Origin: Flavobacterium psychrolimnae
GTDB taxonomy: Bacteria > Bacteroidota > Bacteroidia > Flavobacteriales > Flavobacteriaceae
Length of the DNA: 64,000 nucleotides
Direction: 5' to 3'
Assembly (NCBI RefSeq): GCF_003312425.1
Contig: NZ_QNUX01000006.1
Span: forward strand, 62,001 to 126,000
This document shows, in pieces, positions 17,298-26,977 of the stretch (positions are counted from its first letter, which is position 1; each line of letters starts with the position of its first letter). The position numbers and the translations under genes were made by a program. The notes beneath the pieces were generated by a model, which ran no database searches, was not told where the DNA came from, and worked only from the letters and a program-made list of their open reading frames with translations.

Positions 17298-18254
17298 ATG
17301 AAAAAATATCTGTTTCTTGTAGTCTTTTGTCTCGTTATTTTTTCTTGTGATAAGAAAACTAAAGTTGAAAGTGCCGTTACAGCGATTCCTTTGGAATTAA
17401 AAGTGGAGCGATTTGATAAAATATTTTTTGAAACGCCTCCAAAGGATTTGGAAAAAGTAAAAAAGGAATTCCCATTTTTTTTTCCTGCAGGAAACGATAA
17501 TAGCGTTTGGTTAAATAAAATGCAAGATCCGATGTGGAGAGAATTATACACGGAAGTTCAAAAAAAATATGCTGATTTTGAACCTGTCAAATTAGAATTG
17601 GAGACACTTTTTAAACATATTAAATATTATTTTCCGCAAACAAAAACGCCAAAAGTAATTACCATAATCTCTGAAATGGATTACAATAATAAAGCTATTT
17701 ATGCGGATAGTTTAGTAATTGTTTCGTTGGAACTTTATTTAGGAAAAGGGCACAAGTTTTATCAGTTTCCCAATTATTTAAAGCAAAATTTTGAACAAAG
17801 ACAAATTGCTCCCGATGTGGTTTCGAGTTTTTCCGCTCGTAAAATCCCTCCTGTTTTAAAGAAAGATTTACTGAGTCAAATGATTTATTACGGAAAGCAA
17901 TTGTACTTAAAGGACCTACTTTTGCCTGAATATACTGACGCCGAAAAAATGGGATATACACCGGAACAAATAGTATGGTGTCAGGAAAATGAAAGTTATA
18001 TGTGGCGTTATTTTATTGAAAAAGAAATGCTCTACAGTAATGACCAAAAGTTAATTCCGCGATTTATAAATCCGGCTCCATTTTCTAAATTTTATTTGGA
18101 AATTGATAATGAATCCCCGGGGCAAGTTGGAGCCTGGATTGGATGGCAAATGGTTCGCTCCTACATGAAAAATAATGAAGTACCTATAGCTGATTTGCTG
18201 AAAACAAGTGCAAAAGAAATATTTGTGAAATCAAAATACAAACCCAAAAAGTAA
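17298..18254 (+). CDS. gldB: Gliding motility lipoprotein GldB
   Basis: 318 residues with a lipoprotein signal ending VIFSC (Cys17). The body begins ELKVERFDKIFFETPP and contains the GldB-typical PQTKTPKVITIISEMDYNNK and SPGQVGAWIGWQM. GldB is needed for gliding and type IX secretion in F. johnsoniae and sits in the cell envelope; its biochemical role is unknown. The segment YADSLVIVSLELYLGKGHKF resembles a zinc-peptidase-like fold (DUF2268-like) without an HExxH. Its stop overlaps the gldC ATG by one base. Confidence 0.93.
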   Translation: MKKYLFLVVFCLVIFSCDKKTKVESAVTAIPLELKVERFDKIFFETPPKDLEKVKKEFPFFFPAGNDNSVWLNKMQDPMWRELYTEVQKKYADFEPVKLELETLFKHIKYYFPQTKTPKVITIISEMDYNNKAIYADSLVIVSLELYLGKGHKFYQFPNYLKQNFEQRQIAPDVVSSFSARKIPPVLKKDLLSQMIYYGKQLYLKDLLLPEYTDAEKMGYTPEQIVWCQENESYMWRYFIEKEMLYSNDQKLIPRFINPAPFSKFYLEIDNESPGQVGAWIGWQMVRSYMKNNEVPIADLLKTSAKEIFVKSKYKPKK

Positions 18255-18589
18255 TGTCAAATAAAAATACATCAGAAATTAAATTTCTAATTGAGTTAGA
18301 TGAAAACCGTGTTCCGGAAAAATTAATGTGGTCTGCTAAAGACGGTGGAGTAGAACAGGAAGAGGCAAAAGCAATTATGTTGTCTATCTGGGACAGCAAA
18401 GCCAAAGAAAGTATGCGAATTGATTTATGGACGAAAGATATGCCGGTGGATGAAATGAAAATTTTCTTTCACCAAACTTTGGTGGCTATGTCAGAAACAT
18501 TCAAACGTGCTACTGATGACGAAAAAATGGCTGATACCATGAAAGATTTCTGTGATTATTTTGCGGAGAAATTAGAATTAACAAAATAA
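18254..18589 (+). CDS. gldC: Gliding motility protein GldC
   Basis: 111 residues, soluble, no signal peptide. It begins MSNKNTSEIKFLIELDENRV and contains the family block MWSAKDGGVEQEEAKAIMLS. Family knowledge: GldC makes gliding more efficient but is not essential. It is probably cytoplasmic. Directly downstream of gldB in a two-gene operon closed by a hairpin. Confidence 0.92.
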   Translation: MSNKNTSEIKFLIELDENRVPEKLMWSAKDGGVEQEEAKAIMLSIWDSKAKESMRIDLWTKDMPVDEMKIFFHQTLVAMSETFKRATDDEKMADTMKDFCDYFAEKLELTK

Positions 18590-18605
18590 ATTAGATTTTG
18601 TTCTA

Positions 18606-18656
18606 AAAAAAATCCCAAAAACTTAAATTTTTAAGTTTTGGGATTTTTATATTTTA
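18606..18656. terminator. Bidirectional terminator between gldC and engB
   Basis: AATCCCAAAAACTTAAA pairs with TTTAAGTTTTGGGATT with flanking A and T runs on both sides, so it can serve both convergent genes. Confidence 0.8.
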
Positions 18657-18667
18657 ATAATGAAGTT

Positions 18668-19288
18668 TTAAAACTGGCTGTTATTCTTAAAAACTTCTTG
18701 ATTTACTTCATCTATATAAGAAAGTAATTCTTCTTTCCCGGTTGATTCTGTTGCTGAGGTTACAAAATAATGAGGCATTTCGGCCCAATTGTTAGCAAAC
18801 ATTTTCTTTTTGTACGCTGCAATATGCGAATCGATTTTTACTTTACTTATCTTATCTGCTTTAGTGAAAACGATACAAAAAGGAATTTCACTTTCGCCCA
18901 TGTAGGACATGAATTCGATATCTATGGTTTGTGCTTCATGACGAATGTCAATCAAAACAAATGCACAAACTAATTGTTCTCTGGTTTCGAAATAATCAGT
19001 AATAAATTCCTGAAAAATAGATTTTGTTTTTTTGGAAACTTTGGCATATCCATATCCAGGTAAATCCACTAAGAACCAATTGTTATTAATCAGAAAATGA
19101 TTTATCAATTGTGTTTTTCCTGGTCTTCCGGAAGTTTTAGCTAACTTTTTATGATTGGTCAGCATGTTTATCAAGGAAGATTTCCCAACATTTGATCTGC
19201 CTATAAAAGCATATTCCGGCAAAAAGTCTTTTGGACATTTGCTTACATCAGAGTTGCTTATAACAAATTCGGCGGTGTTAATTTTCAT
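18668..19288 (-). CDS. engB: Ribosome biogenesis GTP-binding protein EngB/YsxC
   Basis: 206 residues with all GTPase motifs: G1 GRSNVGKSS (30-38), G3 DLPGYG (75-80), G4 TKAD (142-145) and a G5 SATE segment. The FVISNSDVSKCPKDFLPEYA start is typical. The protein assists late assembly of the 50S subunit. Its stop faces the gldC terminator; the alpha/beta hydrolase gene lies 31 nt upstream on the same strand. Confidence 0.95.
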   Translation of the reverse strand: MKINTAEFVISNSDVSKCPKDFLPEYAFIGRSNVGKSSLINMLTNHKKLAKTSGRPGKTQLINHFLINNNWFLVDLPGYGYAKVSKKTKSIFQEFITDYFETREQLVCAFVLIDIRHEAQTIDIEFMSYMGESEIPFCIVFTKADKISKVKIDSHIAAYKKKMFANNWAEMPHYFVTSATESTGKEELLSYIDEVNQEVFKNNSQF

Positions 19289-19319
19289 TTTCTCGAGGTA
19301 TAAAATTCTACTTTTAGGA

Positions 19320-20093
19320 TTAATGTACTGCTAAATGAGTTTGTGTTAACCACTCTTCTAACAAACGGTTAAACTCATCTGGATGTTCCATCATCGCGGC
19401 ATGGCCACATTTGTCAATCCAGTATAATGTAGAATTAGGTAATAATTTATGGAATTCTTCTGCTACATCTGGAGGAGTAACTTTGTCATTTTTTCCCCAA
19501 ATGATGCACGTTTGAACATGCATTTTTGGCAAATCTTTTGCCATGTTATGACGAATCGCACTTTTCGCAATTGTCAGTGTTTTTATCAATTTTATTCGGT
19601 CATTTACGGATTCGTATACTTCATCAATAAGTTCTTTAGTGGCGACTTTCGGGTCATAAAATACATCTTCGGCTTTTTTCTTGATGTACTCATAATCACC
19701 TCTTTTAGGGTAACTGTCACCCATGGCACTTTCATAAAGTCCTGAGCTTCCTGTGATAACTAGGCCTGCAACTTTTTCAGGATACATTTTAGTGTGGTAT
19801 AAAGCAATGTGTCCGCCTAATGAATTTCCTAAAAGTATAACGCGTTCTAAACCTTTGAATGTGATAAAATCCTTAACATATTTTGCAAAACTTTTTACAT
19901 TCGTTTTCAAAATATTCTGAGTATATATAGGTAAGTCTGGAATGATTATTTTATATCCTCTTGTAGAAAAGTAACTAGCAACAGCGTCAAAGTTGCTAAG
20001 TCCTCCCATAAGTCCGTGCAAGATGACAATTGGAGTTCCTTCGCCAGCCTCATAATAGCTGTATCTACCTTCTTTTTTATAGTGTTTTTCCAT
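19320..20093 (-). CDS. Alpha/beta hydrolase
   Basis: 257 residues. Catalytic triad visible: Ser91 in GNSLGG, Asp203 in WGKNDKVTP, His231 in CGHAAMMEHP. The oxyanion loop is HGLMGG (26-31). There is no signal peptide, so it is cytoplasmic. The family covers esterases, C-C hydrolases and similar enzymes; substrate cannot be inferred. It probably shares a transcript with engB. Confidence 0.85.
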   Translation of the reverse strand: MEKHYKKEGRYSYYEAGEGTPIVILHGLMGGLSNFDAVASYFSTRGYKIIIPDLPIYTQNILKTNVKSFAKYVKDFITFKGLERVILLGNSLGGHIALYHTKMYPEKVAGLVITGSSGLYESAMGDSYPKRGDYEYIKKKAEDVFYDPKVATKELIDEVYESVNDRIKLIKTLTIAKSAIRHNMAKDLPKMHVQTCIIWGKNDKVTPPDVAEEFHKLLPNSTLYWIDKCGHAAMMEHPDEFNRLLEEWLTQTHLAVH

Positions 20094-20382
20094 TTTTTTT
20101 GAATCCGGATTTCAATTTTGACAAATATAGGATTTAATATATAAAAATGAATTTTTACAACAATTTTTAATTGTAAAATTATCCGCATTGCTTAAAGAAT
20201 AGCGTAGTTTTTTTTAAAAATAAAGGCACTTTTTCTGGTTTTTTCACTTTTATTCTTACTATTTAATATTCACTTTTCCTTGTGTTTCAAACCCTTTTTT
20301 TTATAACATTATGTTTCTTACAAATAAAACAAAATACCGCTAATGTTCTGACTGTGCATAAATTAAGGGTTTTTGTCTAAAA
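20094..20382. other. Non-coding spacer between the hydrolase gene and the mraZ operator
   Basis: I find no convincing gene here. On the minus strand TATATTTG (20129-20122) is a likely -7 box for the hydrolase-engB transcript. TTTTACAA and TTGTAAAA (about 20154-20179) can form a weak hairpin. The rest is AT-rich. Confidence 0.5.
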
Positions 20383-20428
20383 GTGGTTAAACTTATTAAC
20401 AAAGTGGTATATAGTGGTAAATTGTGGT
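20383..20428 (+). promoter_or_regulatory. MraZ operator: GTGGT boxes
   Basis: GTGGT occurs at 20383, 20404, 20414 and 20424. The last three are spaced exactly 10 bp, one helical turn, and the first lies 21 bp before them, two turns. MraZ proteins of other phyla bind short direct repeats of the GTG/TGGG type upstream of their own gene. The boxes end just before the -7 box at 20440, so binding should block the promoter. Confidence 0.7.
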
Positions 20429-20439
20429 AATATTTTTTA

Positions 20440-20447
20440 TATTTTTG
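20440..20447 (+). promoter_or_regulatory. -7 box (TATTTTTG) of the dcw cluster
   Basis: An exact TAnnTTTG 26 nt before the mraZ start. A TTG at 20422-20424 lies 15 nt upstream and overlaps the last GTGGT box. Confidence 0.55.
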
Positions 20448-20472
20448 CTCTACATCATTTAATATTTTTTTC

Positions 20473-20946
20473 TTGGATACAATTGTCGGAACATATGAGT
20501 GTAAAGTCGATGCTAAAGGAAGGCTGCTTATGCCAGCGCCCTTAAAAAAGCAGTTGGCAGCTTCACTTCAAGACGGATTCGTTTTGAAGCGTTCCGTTTT
20601 TCAGCCTTGTCTGGAATTATATCCGATGAAAGAATGGGACTTGATGATGCAAAAAATCAATAAACTAAATCGATTTGTAAAGAAAAACAATGACTTTATC
20701 CGCCGCTTTACTGCTGGTGTCAAAGTAGTTGAAATTGATGCTTTAGGACGATTATTAGTTCCGAAAGATTTAGTGGTTTTCGCTAGTATTTCAAAAGAAG
20801 TGGTGTTCTCCTCAGCGGTGAATATTGTTGAGATTTGGGACAAAGATTTATACGAAAAATCAATAAGCGGCGAAGACATGGATTTTGCAGATTTAGCCGA
20901 AGAAGTAATGGGGAATTTAAATGACGACGACAATGGAATATCATAA
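20473..20946 (+). CDS. mraZ: Transcriptional regulator MraZ
   Basis: 157 residues from TTG 20473 (MDTIVGTYECKVDAKGRLLM); no ATG is available at this conserved N-terminus. It has two SpoVT-AbrB-like halves, each with a DxKGR/DALGR signature (VDAKGRLLMP, EIDALGRLLVP). MraZ forms a ring and represses the dcw cluster by binding direct repeats in its own promoter; matching repeats lie upstream. The end overlaps rsmH by up to 26 nt, which couples their translation. Confidence 0.95.
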   Translation: MDTIVGTYECKVDAKGRLLMPAPLKKQLAASLQDGFVLKRSVFQPCLELYPMKEWDLMMQKINKLNRFVKKNNDFIRRFTAGVKVVEIDALGRLLVPKDLVVFASISKEVVFSSAVNIVEIWDKDLYEKSISGEDMDFADLAEEVMGNLNDDDNGIS

Positions 20947-21829
20947 TCCGGTTTTGCTTCACGCATCAGTAGATGGTTTAAATATTAAGCCTGACGGCAT
21001 TTATGTAGATGTAACTTTTGGTGGAGGCGGTCATTCAAAAGAAATTTTGAAAAGACTTGGTCCTGATGGAAAGTTGTTTGCTTTTGATCAAGATGAAGAT
21101 GCTTTAGCGAATGCTTTGCCAGACGAAAGATTTACGCTGATAAACGAGAATTTCAGATTCATAAAACGTTTTTTACGTTTTTACGGAGTGAAAAGTGTGG
21201 ATGGAATTTTAGCTGATTTAGGTGTGTCTTCGCATCAATTTGATGTTCCGGAAAGAGGTTTTTCTACTCGTTTTGATGCTGGTTTGGACATGCGAATGAG
21301 TCAAAAAAATGATTTGAATGCGTACCGAGTTGTTAATGAATACGACGAGGCGAATTTGAAAAGAGTGTTTTTGGATTATGGAGAATTGAAAAATGCACCA
21401 GTTTTAGCAAGAACAATTATCGAAGCAAGAGAGCTAAAGCCAATCAAAACGACAGATGAACTAAAAGAAGTTTTGGCAAGATTCCTACCGGAAAGGGTCA
21501 GAAATAAAATACTGGCACAAATCTATCAGGCCATTCGAATTGAAGTAAATCAAGAAATGGATGTTTTGAAAGAGTTCTTGGAGCAATCCTTAGAAATTTT
21601 GAATACTGGAGGAAGATTAAGTGTGATATCCTACCATTCACTAGAAGATAGATTAGTAAAAAGGTTTGTGAAAAATGGTATGTTCGAAGGCGAACCAGAA
21701 CGTGATTTTTTTGGGAATTTTTCGGTTCCATTCAAAACCGTTGGAAAATTGATTGTTCCGGACGCTGCCGAAATAAAGGAAAATAATAGAGCCAGAAGTG
21801 CCAAATTAAGGATAGCTGAGAAAAGATAA
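20921..21829 (+). CDS. rsmH: 16S rRNA (cytosine1402-N4)-methyltransferase RsmH
   Basis: 302 residues from ATG 20921 (MTTTMEYHNPVLL); the ATG at 20933 is an equally plausible start. The SAM-binding motif is VDVTFGGGGHSKEIL, and the family signature GILADLGVSSHQFD and the SYHSLEDRLVKRF block near the C-terminus are intact. It methylates C1402 in the 30S P site. Position two of the dcw cluster is its usual place. Confidence 0.95.
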   Translation: MTTTMEYHNPVLLHASVDGLNIKPDGIYVDVTFGGGGHSKEILKRLGPDGKLFAFDQDEDALANALPDERFTLINENFRFIKRFLRFYGVKSVDGILADLGVSSHQFDVPERGFSTRFDAGLDMRMSQKNDLNAYRVVNEYDEANLKRVFLDYGELKNAPVLARTIIEARELKPIKTTDELKEVLARFLPERVRNKILAQIYQAIRIEVNQEMDVLKEFLEQSLEILNTGGRLSVISYHSLEDRLVKRFVKNGMFEGEPERDFFGNFSVPFKTVGKLIVPDAAEIKENNRARSAKLRIAEKR

Positions 21830-21841
21830 GTAGTCATAAAA

Positions 21842-22189
21842 ATGAAAAACGGAGTTTACAGCCTATTAAAAGCAAGATTTCTTATTAATGATGATGCTGT
21901 GAAAAACTGGCGTTTCATCGTTTTTATAATTCTTTTGGCTATTATCATGATTGCAAATACACAGCGATTTGAACAGAAAGTATTCATGATAGCTGAACTA
22001 ACAAATAAAGTGAAGGAGTTGCGTTCTGAGTTTGTAGACAGACGTTCTGAGTTGATGAAATTGAAAATGGAGTCTACGGTTTCTGAAAAAATGATTGAGA
22101 AAGAAATTTTTCCGTCAACAGTTCCTCCAATTAAAATTAAAGTTAAAAAAGAAAAAGAGAAAAACTTTTTAGAAAAAATATGGCAGTAG
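21842..22189 (+). CDS. ftsL: FtsL-like division protein
   Basis: 115 residues: a short cytoplasmic N-terminus, one transmembrane helix (RFIVFIILLAIIMIANTQ, about 24-41) and a periplasmic coiled coil (KVKELRSEFVDRRSELMKLK). This topology and the position between rsmH and the transpeptidase identify the FtsL-like subunit, although primary sequence conservation is low in this family. It overlaps ftsI by 10 nt. Confidence 0.82.
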   Translation: MKNGVYSLLKARFLINDDAVKNWRFIVFIILLAIIMIANTQRFEQKVFMIAELTNKVKELRSEFVDRRSELMKLKMESTVSEKMIEKEIFPSTVPPIKIKVKKEKEKNFLEKIWQ

Positions 22190-24183
22190 AAGATAAATAC
22201 ATATCCTACAGAATTTATCTGGTAGCTTTTGTCATTTTTTTGATGGCCATTGCAATTGCTGTAAAATTGACAAATATTCAGTGGGTTGAAGGTGATTATT
22301 ATAGGAAGTTAGCTAAAGAGAGAACAGTTAGAAATTTTGTAATTCCTGCTAATAAAGGGAATATTTATTCTGCTGACGGAAGTCTTTTGGCTACATCAAT
22401 TCCGAACTATGAAATACGTTTTGATGCTTTAGCGCCAAAAGTTGAATCTTTCGAAAAAAACGTGAAGTCATTGTCAGATTCATTAGCGACAGTTTTAGGC
22501 AAGCCTGCAAGCTTTTTCGAAAATGAACTTCGGAAAGCCAGAGCAAACAAAAACAGATATTATTTGATAGCCCGAAATTTGAGTTACACACAATATTTTA
22601 AAATAAAAGGATTTCCATTATTTAATCTGGGTGCTTATAAAGGGGGAATTATAATTGAACAAGAAACCGTAAGAGAACATCCGATAGGGAAAATTGCGGA
22701 ACGTACCGTTGGTTACGAGCGAACTTCTAATGGAGAATCATTGGATGGAAAAGGAATCGAGTGGGCTTTCAGGAAATATCTAAATGGGAAAGACGGTAAA
22801 ATTTTAAAACAAAAAATTGCAAAAGGACAGTGGAAACCGATAAGGGATATTAATGAAGTAGATCCTCAGGATGGGTATGATGTAATATCCACAATTGATG
22901 TTTATGTTCAGGATATAGCGCATCACGCATTGCTAAAACAGTTGGAATTGTATCAGGCGGATCATGGTTGTGTGGTGGTTATGGAAACAAAAACGGGTCA
23001 TGTAAAAGCAATTTCAAATCTAGGAAGAGCGAATGACGGAACCTATTATGAGACCACAAATTATGCAGTAGCTGAATCGCACGAGCCAGGTTCGACTTAT
23101 AAATTAGCTGATTTGATGGCGCTTTTTGAAGATAAAAAAGCGGATACCAGTACTGTTTATGACAGTAAAGGTGGAGTAGTAGTATATTCAGGAAAAAAAG
23201 TACGCGATTCTCATGAAGGTGGCTATGGGAAAATTTCATTAGGAAGGGGTTTTGAACTTTCGTCTAATACAGTTCTGGTGCAGGCAGTTTATAATGCGTA
23301 TAAAGATGAGCCTTCAAGATTTGTGAATCATCTTAATAATTTTGGATTAAATAAAACTTTGGGACTTTCCATCAAAGGGGAAGGAATACCATATATTCCG
23401 CAACCAAGTGATAAAAACTGGTCGAATATTTCATTGCCTTGGATGGCTTTTGGATATGGAGTTCATATTACACCATTGCAAACATTAGCTTTTTATAATG
23501 CGGTTGCAAATGATGGTGAAATGGTAAAGCCTCAGTTTGTTTCTGAAATTAAAGAATGGAACAGGACCATCAAAAAATATGAAAAAGAAGTTTTGAATCC
23601 AAGAATTTGCTCACCACAAACTATTTCGAAATTAAGAGCAGTTCTGGCAAATGTTGTAAAAAAAGGAACGGCCTCTAAATTATATTCTAAGGATTTTTCG
23701 ATGGCAGGAAAAACAGGAACAGCGGCGGTGAATTACGGAAAAGCTGGAGGAGTTGGGAAATATTATGCTTCGTCTTTTGTGGGTTACTTCCCAGCGGATG
23801 AACCTAAATATTCATGTATAGTTGTTGTACACAAACCAAGTACAGCACTGAATAATTATTATGGTGCGGATGTGGCAGGTCCAGTTTTTAAAAGAATTGC
23901 ACAAAAGATTTTTACCGATGCGCCCTCAACAAATGAGATTAAAAATTTGGACAGGAAAATTCCGAAACAAGAAAATAATTATGATTCCTATTTTGTTAAA
24001 TCACAAAAGAAACAGCAAATAATTCCAAATTTAAAGGGGATGTCAGGGATGGATGCCGTTGCTTTATTAGGGAATTTGGGTATGAAAGTGAAGGTAATAG
24101 GAGTTGGAAAAGTTAAAAAACAATCTCTAGAAGCAGGGCAGAATTTAGTAAAAAACACAACTATACTATTGGAATTATCATGA
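22180..24183 (+). CDS. ftsI: Septal peptidoglycan transpeptidase FtsI (class B PBP)
   Basis: 667 residues. One N-terminal membrane helix (about 12-30), a dimerisation domain, then the transpeptidase: nucleophile Ser305 in STYK (305-308), SSN at 361-363 and KTGTA at 511-515. A C-terminal PASTA domain (IPNLKGMSGMDAVALLGNLG) is typical of the Bacteroidota enzyme. It crosslinks septal peptidoglycan together with FtsW. It overlaps ftsL at the front and murE by 4 nt (ATGA) at the end. Confidence 0.94.
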   Translation: MAVEDKYISYRIYLVAFVIFLMAIAIAVKLTNIQWVEGDYYRKLAKERTVRNFVIPANKGNIYSADGSLLATSIPNYEIRFDALAPKVESFEKNVKSLSDSLATVLGKPASFFENELRKARANKNRYYLIARNLSYTQYFKIKGFPLFNLGAYKGGIIIEQETVREHPIGKIAERTVGYERTSNGESLDGKGIEWAFRKYLNGKDGKILKQKIAKGQWKPIRDINEVDPQDGYDVISTIDVYVQDIAHHALLKQLELYQADHGCVVVMETKTGHVKAISNLGRANDGTYYETTNYAVAESHEPGSTYKLADLMALFEDKKADTSTVYDSKGGVVVYSGKKVRDSHEGGYGKISLGRGFELSSNTVLVQAVYNAYKDEPSRFVNHLNNFGLNKTLGLSIKGEGIPYIPQPSDKNWSNISLPWMAFGYGVHITPLQTLAFYNAVANDGEMVKPQFVSEIKEWNRTIKKYEKEVLNPRICSPQTISKLRAVLANVVKKGTASKLYSKDFSMAGKTGTAAVNYGKAGGVGKYYASSFVGYFPADEPKYSCIVVVHKPSTALNNYYGADVAGPVFKRIAQKIFTDAPSTNEIKNLDRKIPKQENNYDSYFVKSQKKQQIIPNLKGMSGMDAVALLGNLGMKVKVIGVGKVKKQSLEAGQNLVKNTTILLELS

Positions 24184-25643
24184 GTATACTAAAAGACATA
24201 TTGTACAAAGTAGCTATCGAAGCGGTAAAAGGTTCGACGGATATTACTATCAGCAAAATTGATTTCGATTCTAGAAAAATCGAGGCCAATGATGTTTTTG
24301 TAGCGATTCGTGGTTCCATTTCTGATGGTCATGATTTTATAGAAAAAGCAATTCTGCAAGGTGCGGTGGCAGTTATATGCGATACATTTCCAGAAAATAT
24401 CGGTAAAGGAATTACCTATGTTCAGGTAAAAGATACTAATTCGGCCCTAGCATTTATGGCTGCGAATTATTTTGGTGATCCTTCTCAGAGCTTGAAATTA
24501 GTTGGGATTACAGGTACAAATGGTAAAACTACCATAGCTTCTTTATTGTATCAATTATTTAAAAAAGCAGGTTTTAAAGTTGGATTGCTTTCTACCGTTA
24601 AAATAATGGTTGACGAAGTAGAATATAAAGCGACTCACACAACTCCGGATTCAATTACGATAAATCATTTTCTAAAAGAGATGGTCGAAAATGAGGTCGA
24701 ATACTGTTTTATGGAGGTGAGTTCGCATGGAATTCATCAAAAAAGAACGGAAGCCTTGCATTTTGTAGGTGGAATTTTTACCAATTTGTCTCATGACCAT
24801 CTGGATTATCATCCAACTTTTGCAGAATACAGAGATGTAAAAAAATCGTTTTTCGATAATTTGCCAAAAACGGCATTTGCATTATCCAATATTGATGATA
24901 AAAATGGGCAAGTGATGTTGCAGAATACTGTGGCAAAAAAATTGACTTATGCCTTAAAATCGTATGCCGATTATAAAGCACAAATCCTGGAAAATCAATT
25001 GTCAGGTTTGTTGTTGAAAATAAACGGAAATGAAGTTTGGGTAAAATTAATTGGAACATTTAATGCCTATAATTTATTGGCTATATATGGAACTGCTATT
25101 GAACTTGGAATGGAAAGTTTGGAAGTACTTCGTTTACTGTCAGATTTAGTAAGTGTTTCTGGGCGCTTCCAATTTATTGTTTCTGCTTCAAATATTACGG
25201 CAATTGTGGATTATGCGCATACACCGGATGCATTAGAAAATGTACTGAAAACTATTAATGATATTCGTACCAAAAACGAACAACTAATTACGGTTGTAGG
25301 TTGTGGCGGTAATAGAGATAAAACCAAGAGACCAATCATGGCTGGTATTGCATCTGATTTAAGTGATAAAGCAATTTTTACTTCGGATAATCCAAGAAAC
25401 GAAGATCCAGAAGTTATTATTGCTGAAATGGAAGTAGGTGTTGCCCCTCAGAATTATAAAAAAACATTGACCATAACCGATAGAAAACAAGCGATTAAAA
25501 CCGCATGTCAATTGGCTCAGCCGAATGATATTATTTTAATTGCTGGAAAAGGGCATGAAACATATCAGGAAATAAATGGCGTCCGTCATGATTTTGACGA
25601 CATGAAAATAGTTAAGGAGATATTAGCTCAATTAGGAAAATAA
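24180..25643 (+). CDS. murE: UDP-MurNAc-L-Ala-D-Glu:meso-diaminopimelate ligase MurE
   Basis: 487 residues. The ATP loop is GTNGKT (112-117). The specificity motif DNPR (403-406, TSDNPRNEDP) marks the meso-diaminopimelate-adding enzymes rather than the Lys type, so the wall should be A1-gamma. The C-terminal domain ends with IAGKGHETYQ. It adds the third residue of the stem peptide in the cytoplasm. Confidence 0.95.
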   Translation: MSILKDILYKVAIEAVKGSTDITISKIDFDSRKIEANDVFVAIRGSISDGHDFIEKAILQGAVAVICDTFPENIGKGITYVQVKDTNSALAFMAANYFGDPSQSLKLVGITGTNGKTTIASLLYQLFKKAGFKVGLLSTVKIMVDEVEYKATHTTPDSITINHFLKEMVENEVEYCFMEVSSHGIHQKRTEALHFVGGIFTNLSHDHLDYHPTFAEYRDVKKSFFDNLPKTAFALSNIDDKNGQVMLQNTVAKKLTYALKSYADYKAQILENQLSGLLLKINGNEVWVKLIGTFNAYNLLAIYGTAIELGMESLEVLRLLSDLVSVSGRFQFIVSASNITAIVDYAHTPDALENVLKTINDIRTKNEQLITVVGCGGNRDKTKRPIMAGIASDLSDKAIFTSDNPRNEDPEVIIAEMEVGVAPQNYKKTLTITDRKQAIKTACQLAQPNDIILIAGKGHETYQEINGVRHDFDDMKIVKEILAQLGK

Positions 25644-25742
25644 GAGTTAGTCGGGAGTTTGAATTATTTGTTTGCGCAAATAAAGATGTGATTAGGAATT
25701 AACGAATAAGGAATCAACGATTAACCAAATAAACAAAAATAT

Positions 25743-26972
25743 ATGCTGTATTATTTATTTGAATATTTAGACAAAACACTAGATGTCCCGGGAACAGGGG
25801 TTTTCCAGTACATTACTTTTAGATCTGCATTAGCTTTAATGCTATCGTTGCTTTTGTCAACAATTTACGGAAAAATGATAATTCGTTTTTTGCAAAGACA
25901 GCAAGTAGGAGAAACTGTTCGAGAGCTTGGACTGGCAGGTCAAAACGAAAAAGCGGGTACACCAACGATGGGTGGATTAATTATCATTTTTGCTACGCTG
26001 GTTCCAGTAATTCTTTTTGCAAAACTCCATAATATTTACATTGTTTTGTTGATTGTAACCACACTTTGGATGGGTACAATTGGTTTTATTGATGACTATA
26101 TTAAAATCTTCAAAAAAGATAAAGAAGGTTTAAAAGGAATATTCAAAGTTGTAGGGCAAGTAGGTTTGGGTTTAATTGTAGGGATTGTTCTTTATTTTCA
26201 TGCTGGTGTAACAGTTCGTACTGATACTTCTAGCTCAGATATTTTTAAAGCACCAACAGAAACCGTGATTCTGCCTGCGCCAGTTGAGGAGAAATCTACA
26301 GCGACAACAATTCCTTTTTTTAAAAATAATGAATTTGATTACGCTGAATTACTGGCTTGGACGGGTGAGGGATATGAAAAATGGGCTTGGTTGATTTTTA
26401 TTCCAGTGGTGATTTTTATTATTACTGCCGTTTCTAACGGAGCTAATTTAACGGATGGAATTGACGGACTGGCAGCAGGGACTTCGGCAATTTCAGTGCT
26501 TGCGCTAGGAATATTCACGTTTGTTTCGGGAAATATTATTTTCTCTAATTATCTGAATATTATGTATATCCCGAATTCAGGGGAAATGACGGTATTTATA
26601 GCGGCATTTGTGGGGTCATTGATTGGATTTCTTTGGTATAACTCGTATCCGGCTTCGGTTTTTATGGGAGATACAGGAAGTTTGACGATAGGTGGAATTA
26701 TAGCGGTTTTGGCAATAGCCGTCCGCAAAGAAATGCTGATTCCGTTATTATGTGGAATTTTCTTAGTCGAAAATTTCTCTGTAGTACTTCAGGTAAGTTA
26801 TTTTAAATATACCAAGAAACGCTTTGGCGAAGGCCGAAGAATATTTCTGATGTCGCCTTTGCATCATCATTATCAGAAAAAAGGATATCACGAAAGTAAA
26901 ATTGTTACCCGTTTTTGGATTGTTGCTATAATGCTGGCCATATTATCAATTGTTACCTTAAAATTAAGATAA
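25743..26972 (+). CDS. mraY: Phospho-MurNAc-pentapeptide translocase MraY
   Basis: 409 residues, polytopic. Active-site motifs: [32 protein letters not shown] and FMGDTGSL, with the HHH motif [11 protein letters not shown] near the C-terminus. It moves phospho-MurNAc-pentapeptide onto undecaprenyl phosphate, making lipid I. It is longer than the usual 320-360: a hydrophilic insert of roughly 50 residues ([20 protein letters not shown] and on) lies between membrane segments. A 100-nt spacer with a weak hairpin separates it from murE. Confidence 0.95.
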   Translation: MLYYLFEYLDKTLDVPGTGVFQYITFRSALALMLSLLLSTIYGKMIIRFLQRQQVGETVRELGLAGQNEKAGTPTMGGLIIIFATLVPVILFAKLHNIYIVLLIVTTLWMGTIGFIDDYIKIFKKDKEGLKGIFKVVGQVGLGLIVGIVLYFHAGVTVRTDTSSSDIFKAPTETVILPAPVEEKSTATTIPFFKNNEFDYAELLAWTGEGYEKWAWLIFIPVVIFIITAVSNGANLTDGIDGLAAGTSAISVLALGIFTFVSGNIIFSNYLNIMYIPNSGEMTVFIAAFVGSLIGFLWYNSYPASVFMGDTGSLTIGGIIAVLAIAVRKEMLIPLLCGIFLVENFSVVLQVSYFKYTKKRFGEGRRIFLMSPLHHHYQKKGYHESKIVTRFWIVAIMLAILSIVTLKLR

Positions 26973-26977
26973 GTTTC

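Noticed and set aside
19946-20188. 80-codon minus-strand frame before the alpha/beta hydrolase
   Set aside because: Most of it overlaps the hydrolase in another frame; the remainder is low-complexity Lys/Ile sequence.
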